Shown: positions 26,801 to 33,340, counted from the first letter of the stretch. The stretch is DNA of 64,000 nucleotides from Endoryza foliicola (GCA_965226965.1 OZ245715.1:558001-622000), one strand, 5' to 3'. Notes: a model not told the origin generated them from the sequence alone. Numbers and translations are program-made.

Positions 26801-27510
26801 GTCTATACACGGTAGTTACCTTAAGTGTAACACCTGCAAAAAGAGAGAACATCAGCGCGAGTTTTTGTTCAGGAGATAGCTATCTGCTACCCTGGGGAAT
26901 ATTTGTTACTCAGGCGGGAGTGTATATTGATACTGCTCGAACTGCTTTTGGATGTGACAGTTTGATAAGAACGGTTTATGTAACTATGAATTCAAAACCA
27001 ATCATCAAAATTACCAAGTCGAATGATGTAAACTGTATCATTGGAGTATCAAAACTCTACGCAAGTGGAGCAGACAGCTATCTTTGGTCCCCCAGTCTCG
27101 GACTTACGAATGCGAACATCCCTAACCCGGTTGCAACACCCTCCTCTACAACCGTATATAAAGTAAAAGGATCATTAAATAACGGATGCTTTGCCATTGA
27201 CAGCATTACTGTTACCGTGTCAAACACCCCATCTCCTAATGATTATCCTATTCCTAATGCATTTACACCTAATAATGATGGTAAAAATGATTGCTTCGGC
27301 GTGCGTCATTGGGGAAATGTCACCGATTTTCTAATGGAAATATACAATAGATGGGGGCAACGCGTATTCAGCACTACCAACCCAAGCGATTGTTGGGATG
27401 GTTACTACAACGGCTACAAAGCCGGTACTGATGCTTACGTGTACAGAATCAAAGCAACCACCCCTTGTGGTAAAATTACCAGACAGGGCACCGTGGTATT
27501 AGTTAGATAG
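20872..27510 (+). CDS. Giant FG-GAP surface protein with type IX secretion C-terminal domain
   Basis: A 2212-residue secreted protein. A single hydrophobic segment near residues 18-32 (LYWFALIIFTIHFY) serves as signal. Residues about 285-1110 hold 14 FG-GAP beta-propeller repeats, each with a calcium-binding core such as GDINGDGYSD. A PKD/Ig-like part follows, then 13 Cys-containing repeats of about 54 residues (ICAGSSYTLPWG...TNCDSVYRIVNLTV) from about 1343 to 2040. The C-terminus (PNAFTPNNDGKNDCF, IYNRWGQRVFS, DCWDGYYNG) is the CHU/gliding-type B sorting domain used by the type IX system. Likely a cell-surface adhesin. The only available start is TTG at 20872: an in-frame TAA lies at 20848 and no ATG follows for hundreds of codons. 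Confidence 0.88.
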   Translation: MSTKTNSPKYGFVKNLYWFALIIFTIHFYATKKEQNAGVTSNAKSQHTKNFYLNSGITTTADLSQTDTNSLKKTDWYKKAVKELSLKEYEIKQIAKSNSYSAPNRNQNLRAFFSDKELTLEPRLDSSEKWRLTLSLEGLFVNNELFYKPNSKSISVTDKNELLLQNNFLTTQYINNEDGVRQNFIIEKAPSTNSQIVSVKLKVNNGWYLNKVHEREIQFAIEEANGLSKKLTYNDLKVWDATNTQLEAFFSVENQTISINVNTANAVYPITIDPLSTTANTSIESNKANAQLGFSVSSAGDINGDGYSDILLGANTYDNGQANEGAVFIHNGSATGISTTPAALLENNSVGALFGSSVNTAGDINGDGYSDIIIGAPGYSNGEAGEGAAFIYHGSASGILTAPAAVLESNQTGANMGCSVALAGDVNNDGFSDLIVGAKLFDNGQIDEGVAFVFHGSATGINTIAAIQLEMNSAGANFGTAVASAGDVNGDGFNDVVVGASGYANGQAGEGAAFVFLGAATGIGAAPSTIVESNIPNASMGISVASAGDVNGDGYSEIIVGASGYSNGQANEGAFYLFNGSAAGTLPTPSSLVESNNANAFLGVSVNSAGDINGDGYSDIIIGVQATNTRIYYGASTGLNLSSLVSLTTTNSSVSSAGDVNGDGYSDLLVGSAQYSNGQTNEGIAYVFHGSAQYLSTSPMVLNNVTQNQSGFGQSVNSLGDVNGDGYGDIIIGCYGYDDNGADEGRAFVYYGSPTGISLTPSLVLDEANQGNAYFGYTTNGGGDINGDGYSDALVGAFGFNGRGRVYVYYGSPTGLTALSNLVLDGTQAGEGYGVSVASAGDINHDGFSDVLVGAYTYDDGPNVDEGRVLVYYGTAAGLNTTPIVVLADANQASAYFGYGISSAGDINGDGYSDIIIGCYGYDNGGFINQGSAFIYYGSCTGIVPGTATQLSGVAQGGALFGFSTSSAGDINGDGFGDIVIGSMGYNASSGRAYVYYGSSGGIIASGVALDNNVAGNRTNDQMGFSVSGAGDINGDGYSDIIVGIPEYNNPGGGPPQGRAYIYLGKPGGVSATPEIVITDNVNNQQFFGYPVAGAGDVNGDGLSDIVVGGYKGSWAGFGIAWVFYANDKGGLHNNLRLYNTNLTTPLDQSNVANPSLYGAGLYSKSFLGTQKGKLVWESIGNGARFSGSPITNSTQYSGQQAGYTNLGLTGTELKSTLTKYFAPSNTLTRARIRFSPVNAITGQVFSPWRYIDGAARGKLSNGNVAMNNAIIPRKRKDTTLCFVAPYFIDATSAGATGYSWQNGVTTPTFTATTPGTYWVNVSYGGCTYRDSFVISNLVATIKNLNPTVCQNQTYTTPSGKILTNSGAYKDTSKSYLGCDSILYNINLLVITPVSQTINPIICSGSSYTLPSGTIVNTAGIYKDTLRSTVTNCDSIYRTINLTVQTNTTQTITAKICSGSSYTLPSGQIVNTSGIYRDTLKYSITNCDSVYRIVNLTVQSTSSQTLNPKICAGSSYTLPWGTIVTTSGVYKDTLRYSITNCDSVYRTVNLTVQSSSTQTFNPKICAGSSYTLPWGTIVTTSGTYKDTLKYSATNCDSVYRIVNLTVQTSTTQTTTAKICAGSSYTLPSGQVVNTSGIYRDTLKYSITNCDSVYRIVNLTVQSTSSQTLNPKICAGSSYTLPWGTVVNASGTYRDTLKYSTTNCDSVYRIVNLIVQTSSTQTLSPKICAGSSYTLPWGTVVNASGTYRDTLKYSTTNCDSVYRIVNLTVQTSTIQTLSPKICAGSSYTLPWGAVVSVGGIYKDTLRYTTTNCDSVYRIINLTVQTNSTQTSSITVCNGSSYTLPWGTVVSTSGTYRDTLRYSTTNCDSLYRIVNLTVQNPAITIAPIKAVICNGSSYTLPWGTSVNQSGIYRDTIRYAVSGCDSLRRSVDLSVQTATTTSINATICQGQIYRLPSGKIINSAGTYRDTLHYSVTNCDSLYTVVTLSVTPAKRENISASFCSGDSYLLPWGIFVTQAGVYIDTARTAFGCDSLIRTVYVTMNSKPIIKITKSNDVNCIIGVSKLYASGADSYLWSPSLGLTNANIPNPVATPSSTTVYKVKGSLNNGCFAIDSITVTVSNTPSPNDYPIPNAFTPNNDGKNDCFGVRHWGNVTDFLMEIYNRWGQRVFSTTNPSDCWDGYYNGYKAGTDAYVYRIKATTPCGKITRQGTVVLVR
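24899..27000 (+). repeat. Array of 13 coding repeats of about 162 bp
   Basis: Thirteen tandem units encode Cys-x-GSSYTLP(S/W)G...NCDS modules. Units in the middle are almost identical at DNA level (for example CCAAAAATATGCGCAGGAAG at 25879 and 26041, exactly 162 bp apart), while outer units have diverged. This pattern shows recent amplification in the centre of the array. Confidence 0.85.
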
Positions 27511-27542
27511 TTGTGTATAAAAAAGAAAACATGCTTTCAATT

Positions 27543-27576
27543 ATCAGGACCAGGATTTACAGGATTCAAGGATTCT
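27543..27576 (-). repeat. Inverted copy of the dispersed 'AATCCTTGAATCCTGTAAATCC' repeat family
   Basis: This stretch is the reverse complement of the repeat at 28133-28162 (core TCCTTGAATCCTGTAAATCC). It lies between the adhesin and the GxxExxY gene, so the gene is bracketed by inverted copies. Confidence 0.75.
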
Positions 27577-27621
27577 CAGGCTAGTCTTTTTCGCAACCTA
27601 TTTACTAGAATGTTGCGATAT

Positions 27622-28008
27622 TCAGAGTTGATCATTATTCAATTTTGGATTGAATATTTTTCTGAACTGTAAACTATTGGCGCCAAAATTTATCAATAGT
27701 CCAATAGGAATATTATAAGCCACTACATAATTCTTTGTCTGCGCCAAATGAACTGCCTCTAAATTCACTAGCGCCTTCAATTCCAGTATCACCTTGTCCT
27801 CCACAACAAAATCCGCTCGTCTGCTTCCTACGTGTATATCGTCATAGAAAATATCCTTTTCCAGTTCTCTTGAGAAAATCAGACCCGCTCTTTCTAATTC
27901 AATAGCCAAACATCGCTGATAAATTATTTCCGGAAATCCATTCCCAAGTTTATTATGAACCTTCATGGCGCAGCCATTGATAGCATAGGTTAATTCATTC
28001 AGTGTCAT
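27622..28008 (-). CDS. GxxExxY-family protein
   Basis: A 128-residue protein with the family motif in GNGFPEIIYQ (GxxExxY-like: G-F-P-E-I-I-Y) and a PDDEXK-nuclease-like core: SRRADFVVEDKVILELKALV, and HLAQTKNYVVAYNIPIGLLI. The D...E-L-K pattern suggests a restriction-fold nuclease, though no activity is established for the family. Small, monocistronic, flanked by inverted copies of a dispersed repeat, and accompanied by two truncated copies of its own 5' end at 28319 and 28550. The arrangement looks like a small mobile or retained repeat unit. Confidence 0.88.
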   Translation of the reverse strand: MTLNELTYAINGCAMKVHNKLGNGFPEIIYQRCLAIELERAGLIFSRELEKDIFYDDIHVGSRRADFVVEDKVILELKALVNLEAVHLAQTKNYVVAYNIPIGLLINFGANSLQFRKIFNPKLNNDQL

Positions 28009-28100
28009 TGCATCAAGTTTAAATCACAAATCAACCTAAACATGCTATTTCTACAATGATCAAAAACACCTTTTACAACGAGAATAAAAACAAAAAAGAA

Positions 28101-28162
28101 AATCAAATCATCCCGTATTCAAATCCATCCCGTAAATCCTTGAATCCTGTAAATCCTGATCA
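28101..28162 (+). repeat. Dispersed repeat copy 1
   Basis: Consists of two related sub-repeats: AAATCATCCCGTATTCAAAT and ATCCCGTAAATCCTTGAATC followed by CTGTAAATCCTGATC. The same block recurs at 28210-28266 and inside both 231-bp units to the right. Confidence 0.8.
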
Positions 28163-28209
28163 AAGTATTTTGGTACCATTCTTAATACCGCCAATTCCAA
28201 AGAAAATAA

Positions 28210-28266
28210 AATCATCCAGCATTCAAATCTATCCCGTAAATCCTTGAATCTTGAAAATCCTGATCA
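28210..28266 (+). repeat. Dispersed repeat copy 2 (slightly diverged)
   Basis: AAATCATCCAGCATTCAAAT then ATCCCGTAAATCCTTGAATC and TTGAAAATCCTGATC. Same family as 28101-28162 with a few substitutions. Confidence 0.8.
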
Positions 28267-28318
28267 AAAAGGAACCCACTTCCATTAAATCACTACCTGA
28301 ATTGCGTTTCTTAACTTA

Positions 28319-28389
28319 TTGCGACTCTTCATGGCGCAGCCTATAATTGCGGAGATTAATTCATCCAGAGATTCAATACCCAACTCCAT
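28319..28389 (-). pseudogene. GxxExxY gene fragment (5' end only), copy 1
   Basis: The minus strand reads MELGIESLDELISAIIGCAM then KSRNK, homologous to TLNELTYAINGCAMKVHNK at the N-terminus of the intact gene at 27622-28008. Homology stops just before the GxxExxY motif, so this is a truncated relic. Confidence 0.75.
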
Positions 28390-28549
28390 TTCAATGTTGG
28401 GTTTACACTTTGATCATGTACACTTTGAGAGAGAAAATCAAATCATCCCGTATTCAAATCCATCCCGTAAATCCTTGAATCCTGTAAATCCCGATCAAAA
28501 AAGAACCCACTTCCATTAAATCACTACCTGAATTGCGTTTCTTAACTCA

Positions 28550-28620
28550 TTGCGACTCTTCATGGCGCAGCCTATAATTGCGGAGATTAATTCATCCAGA
28601 GATTCAATACCCAACTCCAT
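28550..28620 (-). pseudogene. GxxExxY gene fragment (5' end only), copy 2
   Basis: Second copy of the relic, 231 bp to the right of the first, carried in the second tandem unit with the same truncation point. Confidence 0.75.
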
Positions 28621-28728
28621 TTCAATGTTGGGTTTACACTTTGATCATGTACACTTTGAGAGAGAAAATCAAATCATCCAGCATTTAAATCCATCCCGTA
28701 AATCCTTGAATCCTGTAAATCCTGATCA

Positions 28729-28758
28729 AGAAAAAAGCAACGAATAAATTCGTTGCTT
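28729..28758 (-). terminator. Hairpin terminator, probably the original tRNA-Phe terminator
   Basis: On the minus strand AAGCAACGAA-loop-TTCGTTGCTT is followed by a run of T, a standard rho-independent terminator. No minus-strand gene lies directly to its right except the island. It sits 15 bp outside the left attachment repeat, where the tRNA-Phe gene would have ended before the island inserted. Confidence 0.75.
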
Positions 28759-28772
28759 CTCTAATCCTGATC

Positions 28773-28786
28773 TGTGGTGTGGGGCG
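28773..28786. other. Left attachment site (attL core, TGTGGTGTGGGGCG)
   Basis: This 14-bp sequence is an exact copy of 55012-55025, which forms the acceptor/T-arm end of tRNA-Phe. The integrase gene starts 200 bp to the right. Together these mark the left end of an island inserted in a tRNA 3' end. Confidence 0.88.
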
Positions 28787-28805
28787 AACTGTGCATAAGT
28801 TGTTG

Positions 28806-28836
28806 ATTTACAGCTAATTGTGCTTATTTACAGCTA
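28806..28836. repeat. Pair of 11-bp direct repeats near attL
   Basis: ATTTACAGCTA occurs at 28806-28816 and 28826-28836, 20 bp apart, between attL and the integrase gene. Possible recombinase or excisionase binding sites. Confidence 0.5.
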
Positions 28837-28904
28837 TTTATGTCTACCCTACGACATGATTAATTGTAAAGAAATTCAAATAAATGCAGATAAAAACAGG
28901 GAAA

Positions 28905-28937
28905 GTGTACCCCCTGGTGTACCCCTCAATGTACCCT
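28905..28937. repeat. Left arm-type repeats: three GTGTACCCC-like units, 12 bp apart
   Basis: GTGTACCCC at 28905 and 28917 and ATGTACCCT at 28929 are evenly phased by 12 bp. The same motif with the same 12-bp spacing is found inside the right end (54939 and 54951). This symmetric arrangement fits integrase arm-binding sites. Confidence 0.7.
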
Positions 28938-28986
28938 TAGGTTACAAAAACAAATCTCTTTCATTAATTCATTAAATCTGTAAACC

Positions 28987-30267
28987 ATGAAAATTAGCTA
29001 TTACCTCAAAAGCACCAGGTCAAAAGGACCAAGACCAATTTTTTGCCGCATCTGTTATAATGGAAACAAGGTCAAGGTTTATATCAATGAATTCATTAAG
29101 CCGGCACATTGGAGTTCGAGACGTCAACGAGCAATTGAGAATCGTTCTTTCCCCCAACATCCAGAGTTTAATGAGCGCATAAACACCATTGATAATTTTA
29201 TTCGAACAACATTTAGAAGAATGGAACTGGAAAGTGGATTAAACCCTCCTGATCCAAAAAAACTACAGGAGGCAGTTTCTAGCAAACTGCGACCACTTGT
29301 AATGAAAGCAGGTGAACGAGGCGAGTTTATCAAATTCTTTAAAAAAATGATTGATGACTCTAAGACTGGTATAAGAACTAATCACAGAACAGGTCATGCA
29401 ATCCACATCAATACCATCAAAACTTATTCTACTATATATAATAATGTACTGCTGTATGAGAAGGAAAAAAATATTGCACTGAAGTTCACCGACTTTGACC
29501 TCAATTTCTACAACGAATTCAATGAATGGCTTATTAAGGAAAAGAACTATAGTAACAACTCTTTAGGCAAGCATATTCAAATCATCAAGTTAGTATTGAA
29601 TGAAGCACTTGAACTTGGGATTACCACAAGTATGAAGTTTAAGAACAAGCGATTTATTGTAATAAAGGAACAAACGGATGCAATCTACCTTACGGAAAAA
29701 GAGATTGAAGAGATCTATCAGCTTGATCTATCCAAGCATAAGAAGCTCGATAAAACTCGTGATCTGTTTGTCTTGGGTTGTAAAACTGGACTTAGGTTTG
29801 GGGATTTTAAAAATATCCAACCGAGTGAAATAAAAGATTCATTTATTATGATAAGACAGGCTAAAACCGGTGAACCAGTAACAGTTCCAATCCATCCCAT
29901 GGTGAAAAAAATAATTGATAAGTATAATGGGATTCTGCCGAAAGTAAAAGTAAATCAAGTTACCAACAGGGAGTTAAAAGAAATTGCTGCCATGATACCA
30001 GCGCTTAATGAAGAAGTAGAGTTATCTATAACTAAAGGAGGAAAAAAAGCTAGGCAAACGTTCAAAAAAAATGAGCTAATTTCAACTCATACTGCACGAA
30101 GATCTTTTTGCTCTAATGAATATATGGCAGGTACCCCATCGTTGTCAATAATGGCTATATCGGGTCATAAAACAGAAAAAGCCTTTTTAAGATACATCAA
30201 AATAAAATCAATTGATCATGCCACGATTATCAAAGAAAAGTGGGAAGCAGCCAGAAAAGCAATTTAA
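28987..30267 (+). CDS. int: Tyrosine recombinase (island integrase)
   Basis: A 426-residue integrase with an N-terminal arm-binding domain (YLKSTRSKGPRPIFCRICYN), a SAM-like core-binding domain (about 140-235) and the catalytic domain with the expected residues: Arg270 (KTGLRFGD), His368 and Arg371 (HTARRSF), His394 (ISGHKTEKAF) and Tyr403 (LRYIKIKS). It is the Bacteroidota type of phage/transposon integrase. Located 200 bp from attL, it is expected to insert and excise the island at tRNA-Phe. Its last 50 bases overlap the next gene. Confidence 0.95.
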   Translation: MKISYYLKSTRSKGPRPIFCRICYNGNKVKVYINEFIKPAHWSSRRQRAIENRSFPQHPEFNERINTIDNFIRTTFRRMELESGLNPPDPKKLQEAVSSKLRPLVMKAGERGEFIKFFKKMIDDSKTGIRTNHRTGHAIHINTIKTYSTIYNNVLLYEKEKNIALKFTDFDLNFYNEFNEWLIKEKNYSNNSLGKHIQIIKLVLNEALELGITTSMKFKNKRFIVIKEQTDAIYLTEKEIEEIYQLDLSKHKKLDKTRDLFVLGCKTGLRFGDFKNIQPSEIKDSFIMIRQAKTGEPVTVPIHPMVKKIIDKYNGILPKVKVNQVTNRELKEIAAMIPALNEEVELSITKGGKKARQTFKKNELISTHTARRSFCSNEYMAGTPSLSIMAISGHKTEKAFLRYIKIKSIDHATIIKEKWEAARKAI

Positions 30268-31111
30268 AAAAAACGAATTCAATGCTGGAGAAAACTTTGA
30301 GGAATACGAATCAAAGTACCATTTACTGGAGCGCCTGAAATCGAAAATTGATATTGCTTTATCTGGGGTCAGTGATGAAAAATTAAGAATCACATATCTA
30401 CTGAGATCAAGAGATGAAGTTGAACGTCGCTTCCTGAATCCTGATATAAATATTGTACCGTGGTTGCGGATTGAGCAGAATGTCATAGGTAACAGTCATA
30501 TACCTGAAGAAGTATACGACCACTCCAAAAGGTATCTAAATGAGTTTGAGGGACAGGTTGATCATTTTACTACAGATTTATCCAAACGTAATTTGGAATC
30601 TTTGATTGAACGGTATCAAAGTATTATGCCTTTTGAAATGCAATTTCTTTTGAACGCAAAAGGGTCAGATAAAAATAATCCTCTTTTTGTCGCTTACCTT
30701 TTCCAATCTTGTCATTACTATTACCAACATTTGCAATTATTAATTGAAAATTCCGCCTTACGTGACAATGGACAACTTCTAGAAGAGTTGATGGAAAAAT
30801 TATCACTGAATATCGGACCAAAAGTCTCCGCTCAAAGTTTAATGATTGTTTTGAAAGAAACAGGTTTGAATGAAGCTATCGAAAGAAAAATGGATCCAAT
30901 GGGAACAAAAAGGTTTGACAAGTTAATAGGAATCATTCTTAATAAAAGTGAATCTACGATACGGAAAATTCGGGAAGACATGATTGGTACAAATAAAAAA
31001 AATAATCCGTATGCTAACCGTTGTAATATTTTTGAAGCAGCAGAACTACTCAAAAATATTGGCTACCCAGACTTGGCAAAAACTCTTCTTTCAAAATATC
31101 ATCTAGACTGA
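30218..31111 (+). CDS. Unknown protein overlapping the integrase gene
   Basis: I do not recognise this protein of about 297 residues (MPRLSKKSGKQPEKQFKKNE start, very basic at first, then mostly helical and charged). An ATG at 30218 is preferred to the upstream TTG at 30212. It overlaps the 3' end of the integrase by 50 bp in another frame, so it is likely co-translated with it. No transmembrane segment or catalytic motif is visible. The C-terminal part (LNKSESTIRKIREDMIGTNK) could be DNA-binding. A good terminator follows. Confidence 0.75.
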   Translation: MPRLSKKSGKQPEKQFKKNEFNAGENFEEYESKYHLLERLKSKIDIALSGVSDEKLRITYLLRSRDEVERRFLNPDINIVPWLRIEQNVIGNSHIPEEVYDHSKRYLNEFEGQVDHFTTDLSKRNLESLIERYQSIMPFEMQFLLNAKGSDKNNPLFVAYLFQSCHYYYQHLQLLIENSALRDNGQLLEELMEKLSLNIGPKVSAQSLMIVLKETGLNEAIERKMDPMGTKRFDKLIGIILNKSESTIRKIREDMIGTNKKNNPYANRCNIFEAAELLKNIGYPDLAKTLLSKYHLD

Positions 31112-31130
31112 GAATATTTCAGGACCTATT

Positions 31131-31166
31131 AAAAAGACCCCGATTAAATATTGGGGTCTTTTTTTT
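31131..31166 (+). terminator. Terminator after the integrase operon
   Basis: AAAAAGACCCC-N10-GGGGTCTTTTTTTT forms a GC-capped stem with a long T-run. Confidence 0.9.
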
Positions 31167-31261
31167 GGGCTGGGTAACAGTTAATGACTGGGTATTAAAA
31201 AATGGGGAAAATGACAAAATCCCCCAGAAATCAATGCTGACTTTTGTCAAAACGGTAACCT

Positions 31262-31537
31262 ATGTTAATTATACAGGGAATAACAGTAGATGATCTCAAA
31301 GTGATGATCGATGGGTGTATTACCCAAGCCATTGCAAAGGCTACTGATGTAGCTCCAAAAACGGAACAATTGCTTACCAGAAAGGAAGCAGCTGAGTATC
31401 TAAACATTAGCCTGGGTACCCTACATACACATACAAAGGGGGGGCGAATACGTGGGCAAAGGATTGGCAGCAGGCTACTTTACAGAAAATCAGATCTTGA
31501 TAATGCAACAACTGCAACTACCAAATACGTAATGTGA
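31262..31537 (+). CDS. Excisionase-like helix-turn-helix protein
   Basis: A 91-residue protein whose second half is a MerR/excisionase-type HTH_17 domain: LLTRKEAAEYLNISLGTLHT, GGRIRGQRIGSRLLYRKSDL. Proteins of this type next to integrases often act as excision factors or small regulators. It begins the second gene block of the island. Excision role inferred from context. Confidence 0.85.
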   Translation: MLIIQGITVDDLKVMIDGCITQAIAKATDVAPKTEQLLTRKEAAEYLNISLGTLHTHTKGGRIRGQRIGSRLLYRKSDLDNATTATTKYVM

Positions 31538-31618
31538 TTAAGAAAACAAATTTATATAGATATATCAGATTCTAAATTTCTTGAATTTTCTCTCATTTAA
31601 AATCATAAAAACAAAAAC

Positions 31619-31885
31619 ATGCAAAAACTAAGATTTAAATCTGCAAATCAGTTACTACAATTTTACAAGGAACATGGGTACTTCGCAATCTATGATTGCA
31701 GCACTGAATATGCTGACATGGAAATCGACCATTATTCCCTTTTGGCAGTCGGAGATCCTATCTCTTTAGGATGCGAAGCGAATAGAATTATTCCGCTTGA
31801 AGATGAAAGCGTATTAATTATACTAGACCGCTTTTTGAAAACAGGTACAGTCAAAATACACCCAAATATTTTTTCAGTTAATTAA
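31619..31885 (+). CDS. Small unknown protein
   Basis: An 88-residue acidic protein (MQKLRFKSANQLLQFYKEHG, YFAIYDCSTEYADMEIDHYS) of no recognised family. It lies 81 bp after the HTH gene and seven bp before the antirepressor gene, so it probably belongs to the same early operon. Soluble, no motifs seen. Confidence 0.6.
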   Translation: MQKLRFKSANQLLQFYKEHGYFAIYDCSTEYADMEIDHYSLLAVGDPISLGCEANRIIPLEDESVLIILDRFLKTGTVKIHPNIFSVN

Positions 31886-31891
31886 AAAATC

Positions 31892-32185
31892 ATGAAAACT
31901 AAATCCGCTACCACATTTTCATTACAACAAACGGCAAAGATTACAAAATTCCCAGGGGGCGAGAAAAAATTCGCTGCCTGGTTGAGAGAGAAAAAGTATT
32001 TAATGAATAATAATGAGCCATACCAAAAATACTGCGACTGGGGATGGTTTGAATTATCTACGAAGACAATACACAAGGCAAATCCGCCTTTTACTGTAAA
32101 CGTAACCCGGGTAAAGATAAAGGGCCTCGAGGCACTGGAAAGAATAGTATTTGAAGAATTTCATAAATGCAAACCATGTTCATAA
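31892..32185 (+). CDS. KilAC-domain antirepressor-like protein
   Basis: A 97-residue protein matching the phage antirepressor KilA-C domain: FSLQQTAKITKFPGGEKKFA, WLREKKYLMNNNEPYQKYCD, WGWFELSTKTI and VTRVKIKGLEALER. Such domains occur at the C-terminus of phage antirepressors; here it is alone. It ends in a TAATG overlap with the next gene. Presence supports a phage-related origin of the island core. Confidence 0.82.
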   Translation: MKTKSATTFSLQQTAKITKFPGGEKKFAAWLREKKYLMNNNEPYQKYCDWGWFELSTKTIHKANPPFTVNVTRVKIKGLEALERIVFEEFHKCKPCS

Positions 32186-33246
32186 TGAAAGAGACAATAG
32201 AAAAAACAATAGATAATTGCACAGGACCTGCATTAACACTGGACTGCATGTCGGCAAAACTTGAGGGATTACCAGAGCCTCCTAGAATTTTCAGAGGTAT
32301 TATACGCCCAAGCCTTGGATGCTTCTTTGGTCCTTCAAAATCCGGCAAAACAACCCTGGTTGAAAATCTTGCTTTTAGCATTGCTGCTGGGCTTACACGT
32401 TTTCTAAATGATGATCTCAACTGTGATAACAGAAGAGTGCTGCTAGTCAGCTTGGAAGAGTACTACAGAAGTAGGACTGTCAGAAACGTTAGACAAATGG
32501 AAGCATTTACAAGTAAGTATAATTTGGACCCGACCTGGAGTGAAAATGTATATGTGGTTGATGATTCGTTTGCCAGGTATATAACAACGGAGGAACAGTG
32601 GGAATTGCTGGATGCCGAAATTGAAAGGGTAAAACCTGGCTTTGTGATGATTGACTCAGTAACAAGGACAACAACAGATTCAATCGAAGACTCCGCAGTT
32701 TCTACAAGCCTGATGAAACGTTTTCGGGAAATGGCACACAAGCACAACATAGCACTAGTTTTAATTCACCATTCACAGAAAATGGATGATCGACCTATAA
32801 CAATTGCTACTATGGCAGGATCACGTGTCATTGGTCAAGAGATGGACTTTATGATTGGTGTTAATCGAAGTACACAGAATATTCGATACCTCAAAGATGT
32901 TGCCTACCGTTATTGGCCAGATGACTCAGAATTTGTCCTTAAGTTTTCGATTGACTCAAATCAAATGATAGTAGCTGAAGAGGAGGTTTATGAATCGGAT
33001 ATCCTATCGTCTTCATCAACAGCCAATGAAACATTTGGAAGTGATATCACTTTACAGACTCATTTCAGTGAGTTGACAAATGGAGATCCTTCAATTTTTA
33101 TAAAGACAGCAGATTTATATGCTCGGTTAGTTAATACTGGAATTATGACCAGACCCACTCTACATGCTGCATTAAAGCGCCTAGAAAAGAACGGAATAAT
33201 TATTAAACCGGAGAAAGGAAATTACAAACTTAATCTTCCTAGTTAA
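32185..33246 (+). CDS. RepA-like RecA-fold ATPase
   Basis: A protein of about 353 residues when started at the ATG at 32185, which overlaps the preceding stop (TAATG); the frame is open six codons further upstream. Walker A is GPSKSGKTTLV near residue 49, followed by VLLVSLEEYYRSR, a Walker B region PGFVMIDSVTRTTTD and an IALVLIHHSQKMDD sensor strand, the pattern of AAA_25/RepA-type hexameric helicases. The C-terminal 75 residues look like a winged helix (LYARLVNTGIMTRPTLHAAL). An iteron-like repeat cluster follows at once, so a role in island replication is plausible. Confidence 0.82.
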   Translation: MKETIEKTIDNCTGPALTLDCMSAKLEGLPEPPRIFRGIIRPSLGCFFGPSKSGKTTLVENLAFSIAAGLTRFLNDDLNCDNRRVLLVSLEEYYRSRTVRNVRQMEAFTSKYNLDPTWSENVYVVDDSFARYITTEEQWELLDAEIERVKPGFVMIDSVTRTTTDSIEDSAVSTSLMKRFREMAHKHNIALVLIHHSQKMDDRPITIATMAGSRVIGQEMDFMIGVNRSTQNIRYLKDVAYRYWPDDSEFVLKFSIDSNQMIVAEEEVYESDILSSSSTANETFGSDITLQTHFSELTNGDPSIFIKTADLYARLVNTGIMTRPTLHAALKRLEKNGIIIKPEKGNYKLNLPS

Positions 33247-33340
33247 ACGTAAGTCAACCTCTGTACTGCTTAACTGACTTAATTCGATTAACTGAATTTG
33301 ATAATTAGTACCTTAGTTAACCTAGTTAAGTCAGTTAAGT
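33241..33340. repeat. Iteron-like AGTTAA repeats and a 14-bp inverted repeat (candidate origin)
   Basis: Six AGTTAA/TTAACT units occur in 100 bp (33241, 33270, 33288, 33315, 33324, 33333), the last three 9 bp apart. CTTAACTGACTTAA (33269-33282) and TTAAGTCAGTTAAG (33326-33339) are perfect inverted repeats. They lie directly behind the RepA-like gene. The rest of the gene-free stretch to 33560 is AT-rich and shows nothing further. Confidence 0.55.

Larger units (their letters stand above)
28272..28733. repeat. Two tandem 231-bp repeats
   Basis: 28272-28502 and 28503-28733 are nearly identical (only scattered substitutions). Each unit contains a truncated 5' end of a GxxExxY gene on the minus strand, then a copy of the dispersed AATCCTTGAATCCTG repeat. 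The near identity shows a recent duplication. Confidence 0.88.

Noticed and set aside
28101..28733. CRISPR-like array of short repeats
   Set aside because: The repeats are 231-bp tandem units with gene fragments and a dispersed family, not 25-40-bp direct repeats with unique spacers, and no cas genes are present.
28319..28747. Two small plus-strand frames (MRLFMAQPIIAEINSS type) as genes
   Set aside because: They read the antisense of truncated GxxExxY fragments and the dispersed repeat, so are by-products of the duplication.
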